Assembly (NCBI RefSeq): GCF_030506325.1
Contig: NZ_CP120683.1
Coordinates: 3,981,001 to 4,045,000 of the forward strand
Direction of reading: 5' to 3'
Origin: Tunicatimonas pelagia
GTDB taxonomy: Bacteria > Bacteroidota > Bacteroidia > Cytophagales > Cyclobacteriaceae
DNA length: 64,000 nt
Below the pieces are notes generated by a model. The model ran no database searches. It had not been told where the DNA came from and was given only the letters and a program-made list of their open reading frames with translations. Shown one piece after another: positions 25,963 through 35,269 of this stretch. A program made the position numbers and the translations under genes. The number at the start of each line of letters is the position of its first letter. Within the stretch, counting starts at the first letter, position 1.

Positions 25963-28467
25963 ATGAACCTATCACGTATACTAGGGGCATTTTTACTAGC
26001 CCTGGTGATTGTCTTAGGAATGCAGTCACCTCCCGACAAGTCGTTAAGCCAGCAGATTAACGAGCAGCTTACTACCTACGTTAATACTTTTCGACAAGAA
26101 AAAATATACATCCATTTCGATAAACCCTACTACAGTGCCGGAGAGTCTATTTGGTTTAAAACGTATCTGGTAGATGCCGCCCTGCACTCCCCCCAATCTC
26201 TCAGCGGCTTGGCCTACGTAGAGTTAATTGACCCTAGCGGAAATATTATCAGTCACCGTAACCTAGAGGTATCTGAAAGCGGGGCTGCCGGAGATTTCTT
26301 TCTTAGCGATACCCTACCCGTAGGAAGCTACACCGTGCGGGCTTACACCAACTGGATGCGGAATTTTGATGAGGCGTACTTTTTTCAAAAATCAATACCT
26401 GTTGGTAGTATAGACAGCACCGCATTGGCAGAAACTGTTCGTCAGGAAGAACAAGTGGAGCAAGAGAGTTTTGTCTTTCAACAGGATCAGCCACCCATCG
26501 ATCTTCAGTTCTTCCCGGAGGGAGGTCAACTTGTAAATGAGCTCACCAGCATAGTAGCATTTAAGGCAACTGGGCCCGATGGCCGTGGTTTAGCTGTGCA
26601 GGGGCGTATTGTAGATCAACATCAACAGCCAGTAACCACGTTTAAGAGCCAACAATTTGGCATGGGGCGTTTCATCCTTAAACCCTCAGCCAGCTGCACG
26701 TATCAGGCAGAAATAGAGATAGCCGGGGTGCCACTTACCTTTCCGCTTCCTGAGGCGCAAGAGTACGGATACATCATGCGATCTTCTCCCCGGCACTTCT
26801 CAGAAAATATAAAAATTGCTATCGAGAGCCACGGCAACGAAGGGGTAAAAGATGGTGTGCTAATTGGCCATCAGCGAGGCATACCTTTTATCTCTATTAT
26901 TGTAGAAGCCAACAAACCCTATTTTATTGCGGAGATACCTAAGTCCACGTTTCCTAACGGTATTTGCCACCTTACTTTCTTCGATAAAATTGGTGCGCCT
27001 CAGTGCGAACGTCTGATTTTTGTTAACTACCCCACAAATCTGCCCAAGCTGTCTATTAAAAGCAGTCAGCCCCGTTACGCCACCCGTCAGAAGGCGACGC
27101 TCCGCCTATCACTAGCTGATGAAAATCAGCAACCACTACCGGCATTTGCTTCGCTCACCGTTACTAACCCTAATCAGGTTAGCTATTCTGATGGCGAGGA
27201 GACTATCGTAAGTAACTTATTACTTACCTCTGATCTGAGGGGAACCATTGAGCAACCGCAGCACTATTTTACCAACCGTACGCAAGAGTCTTATCAAGCG
27301 TTAAATAATCTAATGCTCACCCAAGGTTGGCGGAGGTTTGTCTGGAACGATGTTCTTCGTGACACTTTAGCCCCAGCAGAATACATGGTAGAGCGCGGCT
27401 TCCAAATAAAGGGGCAGATGGTTCGCTACTACAGCCGGGATCAGCCCGTGAGTGGCCCAATTACAATGATGACGGTGGATAGTTCATTTTTTGTAGCGGA
27501 GGGAAAAACGAATGAAAGTGGGCAATTTACTTTCGTTGATAATCAGTTTCAAGACACCACGGAGCTAGTTATTCAGGCACGGCGGGTGAAAGGCAGAAAA
27601 GAAAAATTAAAAAAGGATGTTTTTATCAAATTAGAGTTACCCACTAAACCCCCAGTTGAGCAAGCAAGAAGCCCCGATCAATCAGCTTGGCTATCTATGA
27701 TGGGCAATTATCTGGAGCAGCAGCAGAAAATTAACCAGATTGATGAAGCCTATAATTTTGACGAGAAAGTTATCATACTAGACGAGGTTGAAATAGAAGG
27801 GCGTAAAGACGATTTCAATGATCCGTTTCGTGATGCGAATCGGCTGTATAGCGAGCCGGATAATAGGATCATTCTGGACTCAATACCGGGAGGAGCTAGC
27901 GCATTATCGATATTTGATCTGTTACGGCGTGTGCCGGGAGTACAGGTGTTTGGTGCATTTCCTAACGAAACCGCCGTTATTCGCGGAATTACTAGTTTTC
28001 GTGGGTCAAATGAGGCATTTTATTTACTGGATGGTATTCCGACGGATGCTGAGCTAATCAATACGATTAATGTCAATGATGTATACTACATTGATGTGCT
28101 GAAAGGACCTGCGGCAGCCATCTTCGGCAGCAGGGGGGCAGGCGGAGCCATTGCGGTGTATACCCGGCGAGGAGCCGGTGTGCCGGTGGTTACGGAGCGG
28201 TTAGGCATTACCAATATAACACATCCCGGCTATTACCAAGCCCGTGAATTCTACACTCCTCGCTACAATACAAAGAAGTCCGAGCACGTAAAACCCGATT
28301 TTCGCTCTACTTTACACTGGGAACCAACGCTCGTTTTTGACGAAGAGGGAACCGCTCAGGTAGAATTTTATACTTCCGATGAAAAGGCTGAATTTGATGT
28401 GCGCGTAGAGGGGATTACCACTTCTGGTAAGCCGTTTGCCCAGCAACATTCTTTAGTAGTGGATTAA
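25963..28467 (+). CDS. MG2-domain protein with C-terminal TonB-receptor plug domain (no barrel)
   Basis: 834 residues with an N-terminal hydrophobic signal. An alpha-2-macroglobulin MG2-like domain comes first (about 45-150; YIHFDKPYYSAGESIWFKTY is the typical start), then further Ig/CarboxypepD-like beta domains to about 600. A TonB-dependent-receptor plug domain follows (about 640-745: LRRVPGVQVFG, AVIRGITSF, FYLLDGIPTD, VYYIDVLKGPAAAIFG, GGAIAVYTRRG). The protein ends about 85 residues later without the 22-strand barrel. Such proteins are frequent in Bacteroidota and of unknown function; a periplasmic or surface scaffold role is possible. It probably shares a transcript with the sulfatase. 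Confidence 0.85.
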   Translation: MNLSRILGAFLLALVIVLGMQSPPDKSLSQQINEQLTTYVNTFRQEKIYIHFDKPYYSAGESIWFKTYLVDAALHSPQSLSGLAYVELIDPSGNIISHRNLEVSESGAAGDFFLSDTLPVGSYTVRAYTNWMRNFDEAYFFQKSIPVGSIDSTALAETVRQEEQVEQESFVFQQDQPPIDLQFFPEGGQLVNELTSIVAFKATGPDGRGLAVQGRIVDQHQQPVTTFKSQQFGMGRFILKPSASCTYQAEIEIAGVPLTFPLPEAQEYGYIMRSSPRHFSENIKIAIESHGNEGVKDGVLIGHQRGIPFISIIVEANKPYFIAEIPKSTFPNGICHLTFFDKIGAPQCERLIFVNYPTNLPKLSIKSSQPRYATRQKATLRLSLADENQQPLPAFASLTVTNPNQVSYSDGEETIVSNLLLTSDLRGTIEQPQHYFTNRTQESYQALNNLMLTQGWRRFVWNDVLRDTLAPAEYMVERGFQIKGQMVRYYSRDQPVSGPITMMTVDSSFFVAEGKTNESGQFTFVDNQFQDTTELVIQARRVKGRKEKLKKDVFIKLELPTKPPVEQARSPDQSAWLSMMGNYLEQQQKINQIDEAYNFDEKVIILDEVEIEGRKDDFNDPFRDANRLYSEPDNRIILDSIPGGASALSIFDLLRRVPGVQVFGAFPNETAVIRGITSFRGSNEAFYLLDGIPTDAELINTINVNDVYYIDVLKGPAAAIFGSRGAGGAIAVYTRRGAGVPVVTERLGITNITHPGYYQAREFYTPRYNTKKSEHVKPDFRSTLHWEPTLVFDEEGTAQVEFYTSDEKAEFDVRVEGITTSGKPFAQQHSLVVD

Positions 28468-28485
28468 TAAAGTGTTACCGTGCTC

Positions 28486-28609
28486 TGTGTTGGGGTGTTA
28501 TAGTATATGCTCAGCTTTCATAGATACTACAATCTATACCTAAGACTGCTTAACAGTCATAAACACTATTCATTACCCGAACACATTAACACCATAACAC
28601 TAGAACACA
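28486..28609. repeat. Inverted repeat between convergent genes (GTGTT-type)
   Basis: Bases 28486-28501 and 28594-28609 are reverse complements at 13 of 16 positions (TGTGTTxxxGTGTTAT). They flank the 143-bp gap between the MG2/plug gene and the convergent photolyase. Its words differ from those of the GATTAATGA-type elements. A related word (GTGTTCGGGTGTTGGG) lies near 22042. Role unknown; long-range stem or decayed repeat. Confidence 0.4.
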
Positions 28610-28610
28610 T

Positions 28611-29915
28611 TTAGTTCAAAGCTTCTTTATACGTTTCAATAGCTCGTTCGCGGGCTTCTTTATGGTTTACCATGGGTTCAGGATAATCATCGGTGCCGTA
28701 CTCAGGTATCCACTCTTTGATGTATTCTTCGTTTTTATCAAACTTCTCGGTCTGCGAGTAGGGATTAAATACTCGGAAGTAGGGTTGGGCATCGGTACCA
28801 CTGCCAGCCGCCCATTGCCAACCACCATTATTATTAGCTAATTCGTAGTCAAGTAGTTTTTTAGCAAAGTAAGCTTCGCCCCAGCGCCAGTCGATCAGTA
28901 AATGCTTAGTGAGAAAGCTGGCTACAATCATCCGTACCCGGTTGTGCATATAGCCAATCTTGTTAAGCTGGCGCATACCAGCATCTACAATGGGGTATCC
29001 GGTTTTTCCTTCGCACCAGCGCTGGAAATCGTCCTCACTATTTCGCCAGGGAATATTATCGTACTTAGGCTTAAAGGCCGTATCTACTACCTGCGGATTA
29101 TGAAACAGCACCTGCATGTAGAACTCTCGCCAAATGAGCTCATTCAAAAATGTTTCGTTTAATTCTCTGGCTTCCCAAACCAATTTACGAATGCTTAGTG
29201 TGCCGTGTCGGAGGTGAATACCGAGGCGAGAGGTAGCATCTTTGGCAGGGTAATCCCGGTTTTCACCATAGTCTTCAATTAAGGATTCGTTAATACGATT
29301 GGCAGGAATCTCAATATCTGACCGCTCAAAACCCATATCCTCCAGCGAGGGCATTGGTAGCGACTTGGTTTGGCACCAACTATTGAAAGAGAGACCGGAG
29401 GTATACGATTCCAGCATACCATCTTCCAGTTTATCTAACCAAGATCGTTTGTAGGGAGTAAATACCTTGTAAAAATCCCCTCCGCCGGTTAGTATCTCAT
29501 CCTTCTCAAAAATTACCTGATCTTTAAAGGTGCGGAACGGAATATCCTGCTTGGTAAGTAATTGATTAATTGCTTCGTCCCGTTCTTTGGCGTAAGGCTC
29601 ATAATCGTGGTTGGTGTAAACCGCTCGTACCGAATAGTTGCGAAGCACTTCTTCCCACACCTCTTCGGGTTTGCCGTACTTCACCAGCAGTGATGTGTCT
29701 TTATCCTCCAGGCGTTGGTGCATGGCTGTGAGTGTATCGTGTAGAAACATCACTCGGGCATCGTTTTTATCTTCCAGTTTATCTAAAATGTTCCGGTCAA
29801 ATATGAAGAGCGGCAGTACCGGTAAGTCCCCTTGTAAAGCATGAAATAAGCCGGCGTTATCATCAAAGCGAAGGTCGCGACGGAACCAAAAAACAGCAAT
29901 ATTCTGATTAGACAT
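28611..29915 (-). CDS. phrB: Deoxyribodipyrimidine photolyase (cryptochrome/photolyase family)
   Basis: 434 residues. The N-terminal antenna-binding domain starts with VFWFRRDLRFDDNAGLFHAL. The C-terminal FAD domain shows TSRLGIHLRHGTLSIRKL, ELIWREFYMQVL, the WCEGKTGYPIVDAGMRQL block, MHNRVRMIVASFLTKHLLIDWRWGE and DYELANNNGGWQWAAGSGTDAQPYFRVFNP. The last three form the FAD/DNA-lesion site, with the electron-transfer tryptophans apparently conserved. It repairs cyclobutane pyrimidine dimers using light. The length suits class I CPD photolyases. Upstream (29916-30344) is a spacer with no clear gene. Confidence 0.95.
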   Translation of the reverse strand: MSNQNIAVFWFRRDLRFDDNAGLFHALQGDLPVLPLFIFDRNILDKLEDKNDARVMFLHDTLTAMHQRLEDKDTSLLVKYGKPEEVWEEVLRNYSVRAVYTNHDYEPYAKERDEAINQLLTKQDIPFRTFKDQVIFEKDEILTGGGDFYKVFTPYKRSWLDKLEDGMLESYTSGLSFNSWCQTKSLPMPSLEDMGFERSDIEIPANRINESLIEDYGENRDYPAKDATSRLGIHLRHGTLSIRKLVWEARELNETFLNELIWREFYMQVLFHNPQVVDTAFKPKYDNIPWRNSEDDFQRWCEGKTGYPIVDAGMRQLNKIGYMHNRVRMIVASFLTKHLLIDWRWGEAYFAKKLLDYELANNNGGWQWAAGSGTDAQPYFRVFNPYSQTEKFDKNEEYIKEWIPEYGTDDYPEPMVNHKEARERAIETYKEALN

Positions 29916-30344
29916 AGATATTTTTTACGAAAGTTTGTTGACAGAACTAGAAAATCTAGCCAGTGTTTCATATTTCCTACTATGGTTTTCTCATAAAGAT
30001 ACGTGGGTAAGACAACGTTGTACACTTGGTTTTCCACCACTAAATCCAGCAGTATGTCCACGTACGGTTTACAGCAAGAAACAACTGCATTTTATGAGCA
30101 ACTGGAAATAGTAATCACGCCTTCTCTTGACTTTTGATGCCTTCCTCATTAGAGTAATGACTGAAATTTGCCAACCCTTAAAAATGCAGTTGAGCCGATG
30201 TAGTCTATAAAATCGCTGAAGATCGAGTAAATTATACTTTTCTAGGAAGGCAATAAGTGGAAAGATAATTTTTCGGATAAACCCTAAATGGGAAACTTCT
30301 AGACAGTCAGGCAATGTTACACCCATTAAAATAAGGTGCTCTAA
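29916..30344. other. Gene-poor spacer upstream of photolyase
   Basis: A 429-bp stretch between the photolyase start and a MITE-like element. Open frames on the minus strand (for example 30069-30326) have atypical composition and no recognisable domain, so I treat them as non-coding. The photolyase promoter must lie in its left part. The segment could be an old insertion remnant, given the adjacent element. Confidence 0.5.
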
Positions 30345-30504
30345 GAGCGTGTTTGGATTTTATTTTTAGAATTTATTATGAGGTGTTTTTCGGACAGACG
30401 AGACTCTTTTTCGGAGGATAGCCTAAGCTATCGTCCGAAAAAAAGGCGAAGTATGGGCGGAAAACAGCCATCAGAAAACTAAAGGATAAAGTTCAAACAC
30501 GCTC
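30345..30504. mobile_element. 160-bp MITE-like element with 11-bp terminal inverted repeats and TAA target duplication
   Basis: GAGCGTGTTTG (30345-30355) and CAAACACGCTC (30494-30504) are perfect terminal inverted repeats. Each end is flanked by TAA (30342-30344 and 30505-30507), a plausible 3-bp target-site duplication. Inside, CGGAGGATAGC and GCTATCGTCCG form a further stem with one mismatch. No open frame is present, so it would depend on a transposase elsewhere. It ends about 50 bases before the haloperoxidase-like start and could affect that gene's expression. Confidence 0.72.
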
Positions 30505-30557
30505 TAAGTAAATGAAAAGAATACTTGTCGCTAGTAAGAATAAAACTTCGTAGAAAT

Positions 30558-31913
30558 ATGCTGCCAATATGCTCTGCTACCAACCGTTTTTTGGTAGTAC
30601 TACTGGGGTTCGTAACGTTAGCCTGCCAGAAAAAAGTAGATGAAAGTTTTGTGGCTGATGACCCTGAGTACGTTCACCAGTCGATGCAAAAACTCACCGA
30701 TGTAATTGTTTATGACATTTTCTCGCCCCCGGTCGCCAGCCGGATTTATGTATACCCCAGCATTGCTGCTTACGAAGCTCTTTTGCCCGACTATCCCGAA
30801 TACCGATCATTGGCTGGGCAGCTCAATGGTTTGAAGCCGATTCCCGCTCCCGACACCACGCAGCCTATCTCGTTACCACTGGCCAGTATTCACGCCTTTC
30901 TTACTGCCGGAAAGCATTTTATATTTTCTGAAGAGCGGATTGATGAATATCAGCAGGAGTTGTACCAGCCGTTCGAAACCGCCTTTCCGGAAGATATGTA
31001 CAACAACTCACTCGCTTACGGTGAGCAGGTAGCTCAGCATATTTTAGACTGGTCTAGCCAGGATAATTACAAACAATCTCGCTCTTTCCCTAAGTTTACG
31101 GTGAATGATGCCCCCGGTCGGTGGCAACCCACTCCACCCGATTATATGGACGGTATTGAGCCTCACTGGAGCAGTATTCGACCGTTGGTGATCGACTCAG
31201 CTAACCAGTTTGTCCCTGCCCCGCCCTCTCCTTTTTCAATAGAAGAAGGTAGCCAGTTTCTTGCGGAAGTGATGGAAGTGTACGAGACGGTTAACAACCT
31301 AGATGAAGAGCAGGCCGAAATTGCCAGTTTCTGGGATTGCAACCCCTACGTCTCTCATCATCAGGGACATGTAATGTTTGCTACCAAAAAGATTACTCCG
31401 GGCGGGCACTGGATGGGTATTGCTAAAATAGCTGCTCAGCAATCTGGGGCTGATTTGATGCGGTCATTAGAAACCTATGCTTTTACCGCTATTGCACTGT
31501 TCGACGGTTTCATTAGTTGCTGGGACGAAAAATACCGTAGTAGTCTGATCCGCCCCGAAACGGTAATCAATCAGCACTTTGATGAAGACTGGATGCCACT
31601 GTTGCAGACCCCTCCCTTCCCTGAATATACTAGTGGGCATAGTGTCATTTCCGCTTCAGCTGCGGTAGCCCTCACCGAGCTATACGGCGAACCCTTTGCT
31701 TACGTAGACTCTACCGAAGTTGCGTACGGTCTGCCCCCCCGGGAGTTCAACTCTTTTCGAGAAGCTTCGGAAGAAGCGGCAATCAGTCGGTTGTACGGTG
31801 GCATTCACTATATGCCAGCCATCGACAATGGAGTAGAACAAGGCCGACAAGTAGGTAACTTTATTTTGAGCAAAGTTAATACTCGAGAAGAAGCTTCGCT
31901 GGCAGAGAAATAA
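30558..31913 (+). CDS. Vanadium-dependent haloperoxidase / PAP2-like phosphatase lipoprotein
   Basis: 451 residues from the ATG at 30558, which gives a lipoprotein signal (VVLLGFVTLACQ); an upstream in-frame TTG lacks it. The all-helical C-terminal half carries the PAP2/vanadate pocket: KYRSSLIRPETV (Lys and Arg), FPEYTSGHSVISASAA (SGH motif with catalytic His) and SRLYGGIHYMPAIDNG (Arg and His, the RxxxGxH element). Members either oxidise halides with peroxide and vanadate or hydrolyse phosphate esters; sequence alone does not separate them. It is a single gene between the MITE-like element and the SusC gene, exported and membrane-anchored. Confidence 0.85.
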   Translation: MLPICSATNRFLVVLLGFVTLACQKKVDESFVADDPEYVHQSMQKLTDVIVYDIFSPPVASRIYVYPSIAAYEALLPDYPEYRSLAGQLNGLKPIPAPDTTQPISLPLASIHAFLTAGKHFIFSEERIDEYQQELYQPFETAFPEDMYNNSLAYGEQVAQHILDWSSQDNYKQSRSFPKFTVNDAPGRWQPTPPDYMDGIEPHWSSIRPLVIDSANQFVPAPPSPFSIEEGSQFLAEVMEVYETVNNLDEEQAEIASFWDCNPYVSHHQGHVMFATKKITPGGHWMGIAKIAAQQSGADLMRSLETYAFTAIALFDGFISCWDEKYRSSLIRPETVINQHFDEDWMPLLQTPPFPEYTSGHSVISASAAVALTELYGEPFAYVDSTEVAYGLPPREFNSFREASEEAAISRLYGGIHYMPAIDNGVEQGRQVGNFILSKVNTREEASLAEK

Positions 31914-32185
31914 TGGCGTTAAAAAACTACTCTCTGGCGCAGTAATAGTTTCCTTATTTGGCTGTTGATAATGGTCTTAATTTTGTGCAACCGATTTAAG
32001 TAATCTCGCCCCTATTTTTGTTTAAAGCAAATGATTTTTTCCTCCACGTGGCTGAACCCTTGCCTATTGGTCTTAAAAGGGGCTTTTATTCCAAAAGGTT
32101 AGTAAATGCAGCATTTAGTACATGCCAGAAGTACACTCACTAATATTGTTTTTAAATATATTTGTTAGATATTTGCGAAAATCTT

Positions 32186-32217
32186 AAACCAACTACTAAG
32201 TTGATGGTTGGTTTTTT
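32186..32217 (+). promoter_or_regulatory. Terminator-like hairpin in the susC leader (candidate attenuator)
   Basis: AAACCAAC (32186-32193) and GTTGGTTT (32207-32214) form a perfect 8-bp stem with a 13-base loop, and the distal arm leads into six consecutive T (32212-32217). It lies 25 bases before the SusC ATG at 32243. A possible -7 element TATATTTG sits at 32157-32164, upstream of it, without a clear -33 partner. If transcription starts there, the hairpin lies inside the leader and could attenuate susCD. Otherwise it would terminate read-through from 31913. The rest of 31914-32185 shows no gene. Confidence 0.6.
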
Positions 32218-32242
32218 ACTATTTATTATTACTGCAAAGCTT

Positions 32243-35200
32243 ATGAGAATTTTTACACAACTTACCTACGTCATAACTGTGGCGTTGGCAGTGCTATGGA
32301 GTAGTACTGCGTGGGCGCAAGAGAAGACCGTTTCAGGGACGGTGACATCCGATGCGGAAGGCCCTCTTCCGGGAGTAAATGTACTAGTGAAAGGCACCAG
32401 TACGGGTACCGTCACTGACCTAGATGGTAACTATCGTTTGAACGTACCAGATGGTCAGGACACCATCATGTTTTCTTCTATTGGATACGCCAACCAAGAA
32501 ATTCGAGTGGGTAACCAGACCACTATTAATGTAGTTATGACTGAAGATGTGCAATCTCTCAGTGAAGTAGTGGTGATCGGGTACGGCACCCAAGAGAAGA
32601 AAGATGTGACAGGGGCTCTATCTACTATTAAGGCGGAAGATTTCAATAGTGGGGTGATTAATACCCCCGAACAGTTATTTCAAGGGAAATTATCCGGTGT
32701 GCAGGTTACTCAGAACGGTGGGGCACCTGGTGGGGCAGTTTCGATTAATATTCGGGGGGCTAACTCAATACGGTCAGGAAATGGACCACTCTTCGTAGTA
32801 GATGGGGTACCACTAACTTCAGATAATCCCAATGCCCAGGGGCAAAGCATTTCGGGAGGACAGGGCGTGGCTCCCCAAAACCCACTAAACTTCATTAACC
32901 CTAACGATATTGCCTCTATTGACATATTGAAGGATGCATCAGCAGCAGCGATCTACGGTTCCCGAGCGGCTAATGGGGTAGTAATTATTACGACTAAATC
33001 AGGGGAAGCCGGTGTCTCCTCTGTAGAATATAGTAGTTATGCTAGCGTAGATTATCTCAGAGAGAGATTAGATTTACTTTCGGCTGATGAGTTTTTGGCC
33101 GCAGGTGAAGAGTTTAATTTGAATTTACTAGATGGCAATTCAGATACCGATTGGCAAGATGAATTATTCCGTACTGCTTTCTCCCACAATCATAGCTTGT
33201 CCTTTAGCGGAGGGGCTGATCAGTCTAGTTACCGTATTTCCTTGAGCGCACTGGATCAACAAGGAATTATTAAACGAAATGATTTTACTCGGTATACCGC
33301 CCGAATTAACGCCAATACGAAAGCAATAAATGATCGGCTAAGCTTATCAATGCGATTGACAGCTTCACGAGTAGAGGATAATCATGCTCCTGGTTTAGAA
33401 GAGACAGCTAATGCTACCGGAGATATTGTCTCCAACTCTGTTCGGGCAAACCCTACCTTTCCGGTATTTAACGAAGATGGAACTTATTTCCAAGATGGTT
33501 TCAATAACCCTATAGCAGCTCTTAACCTAATCAACGATGCATCTGCTACAAACCGAATTCTCGGAAATATGTCGGCTAGCTTTGAACTTTTTGAAGGGCT
33601 AACGTATACTGCCAACTTAGGAGCTGACGTAGCTAATTCTGAAAGAAGGACTGATATTTCCCAACAACTGATTGTAGAAAGTAATCGTGGTACCGGAACC
33701 ATTAATAGTCGCTCTACTAACAGCTTTGTTATAGACCATACGCTTAATTATACTAAAGAATTTGAACGAAGTCGATTCGAAGCTCTATTAGGATATTCAT
33801 ACCAGAGCTTTAGGGTGCAAGGCTCTACTATATCCAGAACGGCTCCCTTGCTAGACAACATCTTGATAACTCCCCAACTGTTGTTTGGATCAGAACAAAA
33901 TAACGCACCATCTTCTTTTGTAGATAACCGCGAACTACAGTCGTACTTTGGTCGCTTAAATTACTCACTACTTGATAAGTACATTCTAACCGCTACCGTA
34001 CGAGCAGACGAATCTTCTGTCTTTGGCCCAGGGAATGAGTTAGGGGTATTCCCTTCCTTTGCTTTTGGATGGCGCCTATCTGAGGAAGCTTTCTTAGAAG
34101 GTGCTGGGTTCGATGATCTCAAGTTCCGACTAGGTTACGGTATTTTGGGTAATCAGGAGCTTCCTACCACTCAACAGGCCTTCGTATTTGGGTCTAACAA
34201 CACAACTCGGTTTGTATCAGGAGGTCAGGTTTTACCAGGACTAGCACTAATCAGGTCCCCTAACCCCAATCTGAAGTGGGAAGAGCAACGACAATTTAAC
34301 GTTGGTTTTGACTTCTCATTCTTACAAGGTCGAGTGGGAGGTACTATTGACTACTTCTTCAAAGATCAGGATGACTTAGTGGTGTTCGTTCCTACCATTC
34401 AACCAGCTCCTTCAGCTAATGCGTTTATTAACTTACCAGCAGGTTCCATTCAAAACCAAGGAATTGAGCTTACCCTAAACACGGTTAATGTAGACCAGGG
34501 TGATTTCCGATGGAATACGGATCTCAACTTCACGTATCTCGATAGCCAAGTAGATGGTCTGGATGTGACTCGTATTCAGGGGGCTAGTGCTAGCGGACAA
34601 GGATTGTCTGGTACACCCGTTCAGTTCTTTGTTAATGGTGAAGCTCCTAATGTATTCTTAGGACGAGAATTTGTGGAAATCGGTCCGGATGGTGAAAATG
34701 TGTTTGCTACTGGTGATGGTGGCGAAGTTGATCAGTTCCGAATTTTAGGGGATCCTATACCAAATGTGATAGCAGGTCTTACCAATAGCTTTTATTACGG
34801 AAATTGGGATTTTAATTTCTTATTGAGCGGTACATTTGGAAACGATATTTATAATAACACCGCTAACGCCCTGCTTACCTACCCTGCATTTGCTTCAGGG
34901 GGCAACGTAACTCAAGAGGTTATAGACGAAGCCCGCGCAACAGAAGAAGATGTACAAAATGCTAACTCATACTCGAGTCGATTTATTGAAAACGGAAGCT
35001 TTATACGACTAACAAATGTGTCACTTGGCTATAATTTTGACGTTGCCAACATAGATTGGCTGGGCGGGTTACGACTTTATGTTACTGGCCAAAACTTGTT
35101 TGTAATAACCAATTATAGTGGCTATGATCCTGAGGTAAATGTGCAGCCTGGTGTAGGAGACAATACTCAACCTGCTGCCATTGGTATTGATAATACGGGA

Positions 35201-35251
35201 TACCCTCGTTCATCTACTGTGCTATTTGGACTAAATGTATCTTTTAAATAA
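32243..35251 (+). CDS. susC: SusC/RagA family TonB-linked outer membrane protein
   Basis: 1002 residues from the ATG at 32243, followed at once by a signal peptide (VALAVLWSSTAWAQ). The longer frame adds 27 residues overlapping the leader hairpin. A carboxypeptidase-regulatory-like domain (about 27-105, SGTVTSDAEGPLPGVNVLVKG) is followed by the SusC signature SEVVVIGYGTQEKKDVTGAL, then the plug (VSINIRGANSI, PLFVVDGVPL, IASIDILKDASAAAIYGSRAANGVVIITTKSG) and a full-length beta-barrel. It imports an oligosaccharide or peptide through the outer membrane with its SusD partner, powered by TonB. The substrate is unknown, and no sigma/anti-sigma pair or CAZyme lies beside it. Confidence 0.95.
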   Translation: MRIFTQLTYVITVALAVLWSSTAWAQEKTVSGTVTSDAEGPLPGVNVLVKGTSTGTVTDLDGNYRLNVPDGQDTIMFSSIGYANQEIRVGNQTTINVVMTEDVQSLSEVVVIGYGTQEKKDVTGALSTIKAEDFNSGVINTPEQLFQGKLSGVQVTQNGGAPGGAVSINIRGANSIRSGNGPLFVVDGVPLTSDNPNAQGQSISGGQGVAPQNPLNFINPNDIASIDILKDASAAAIYGSRAANGVVIITTKSGEAGVSSVEYSSYASVDYLRERLDLLSADEFLAAGEEFNLNLLDGNSDTDWQDELFRTAFSHNHSLSFSGGADQSSYRISLSALDQQGIIKRNDFTRYTARINANTKAINDRLSLSMRLTASRVEDNHAPGLEETANATGDIVSNSVRANPTFPVFNEDGTYFQDGFNNPIAALNLINDASATNRILGNMSASFELFEGLTYTANLGADVANSERRTDISQQLIVESNRGTGTINSRSTNSFVIDHTLNYTKEFERSRFEALLGYSYQSFRVQGSTISRTAPLLDNILITPQLLFGSEQNNAPSSFVDNRELQSYFGRLNYSLLDKYILTATVRADESSVFGPGNELGVFPSFAFGWRLSEEAFLEGAGFDDLKFRLGYGILGNQELPTTQQAFVFGSNNTTRFVSGGQVLPGLALIRSPNPNLKWEEQRQFNVGFDFSFLQGRVGGTIDYFFKDQDDLVVFVPTIQPAPSANAFINLPAGSIQNQGIELTLNTVNVDQGDFRWNTDLNFTYLDSQVDGLDVTRIQGASASGQGLSGTPVQFFVNGEAPNVFLGREFVEIGPDGENVFATGDGGEVDQFRILGDPIPNVIAGLTNSFYYGNWDFNFLLSGTFGNDIYNNTANALLTYPAFASGGNVTQEVIDEARATEEDVQNANSYSSRFIENGSFIRLTNVSLGYNFDVANIDWLGGLRLYVTGQNLFVITNYSGYDPEVNVQPGVGDNTQPAAIGIDNTGYPRSSTVLFGLNVSFK

Positions 35252-35269
35252 CACATTAAAATAATTGCT

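Noticed and set aside
30069-30326. 85-codon minus-strand open frame in the spacer upstream of photolyase
   Set aside because: Composition and hydrophobic/basic pattern match no family, there is no plausible neighbour relation, and the region is otherwise non-coding.
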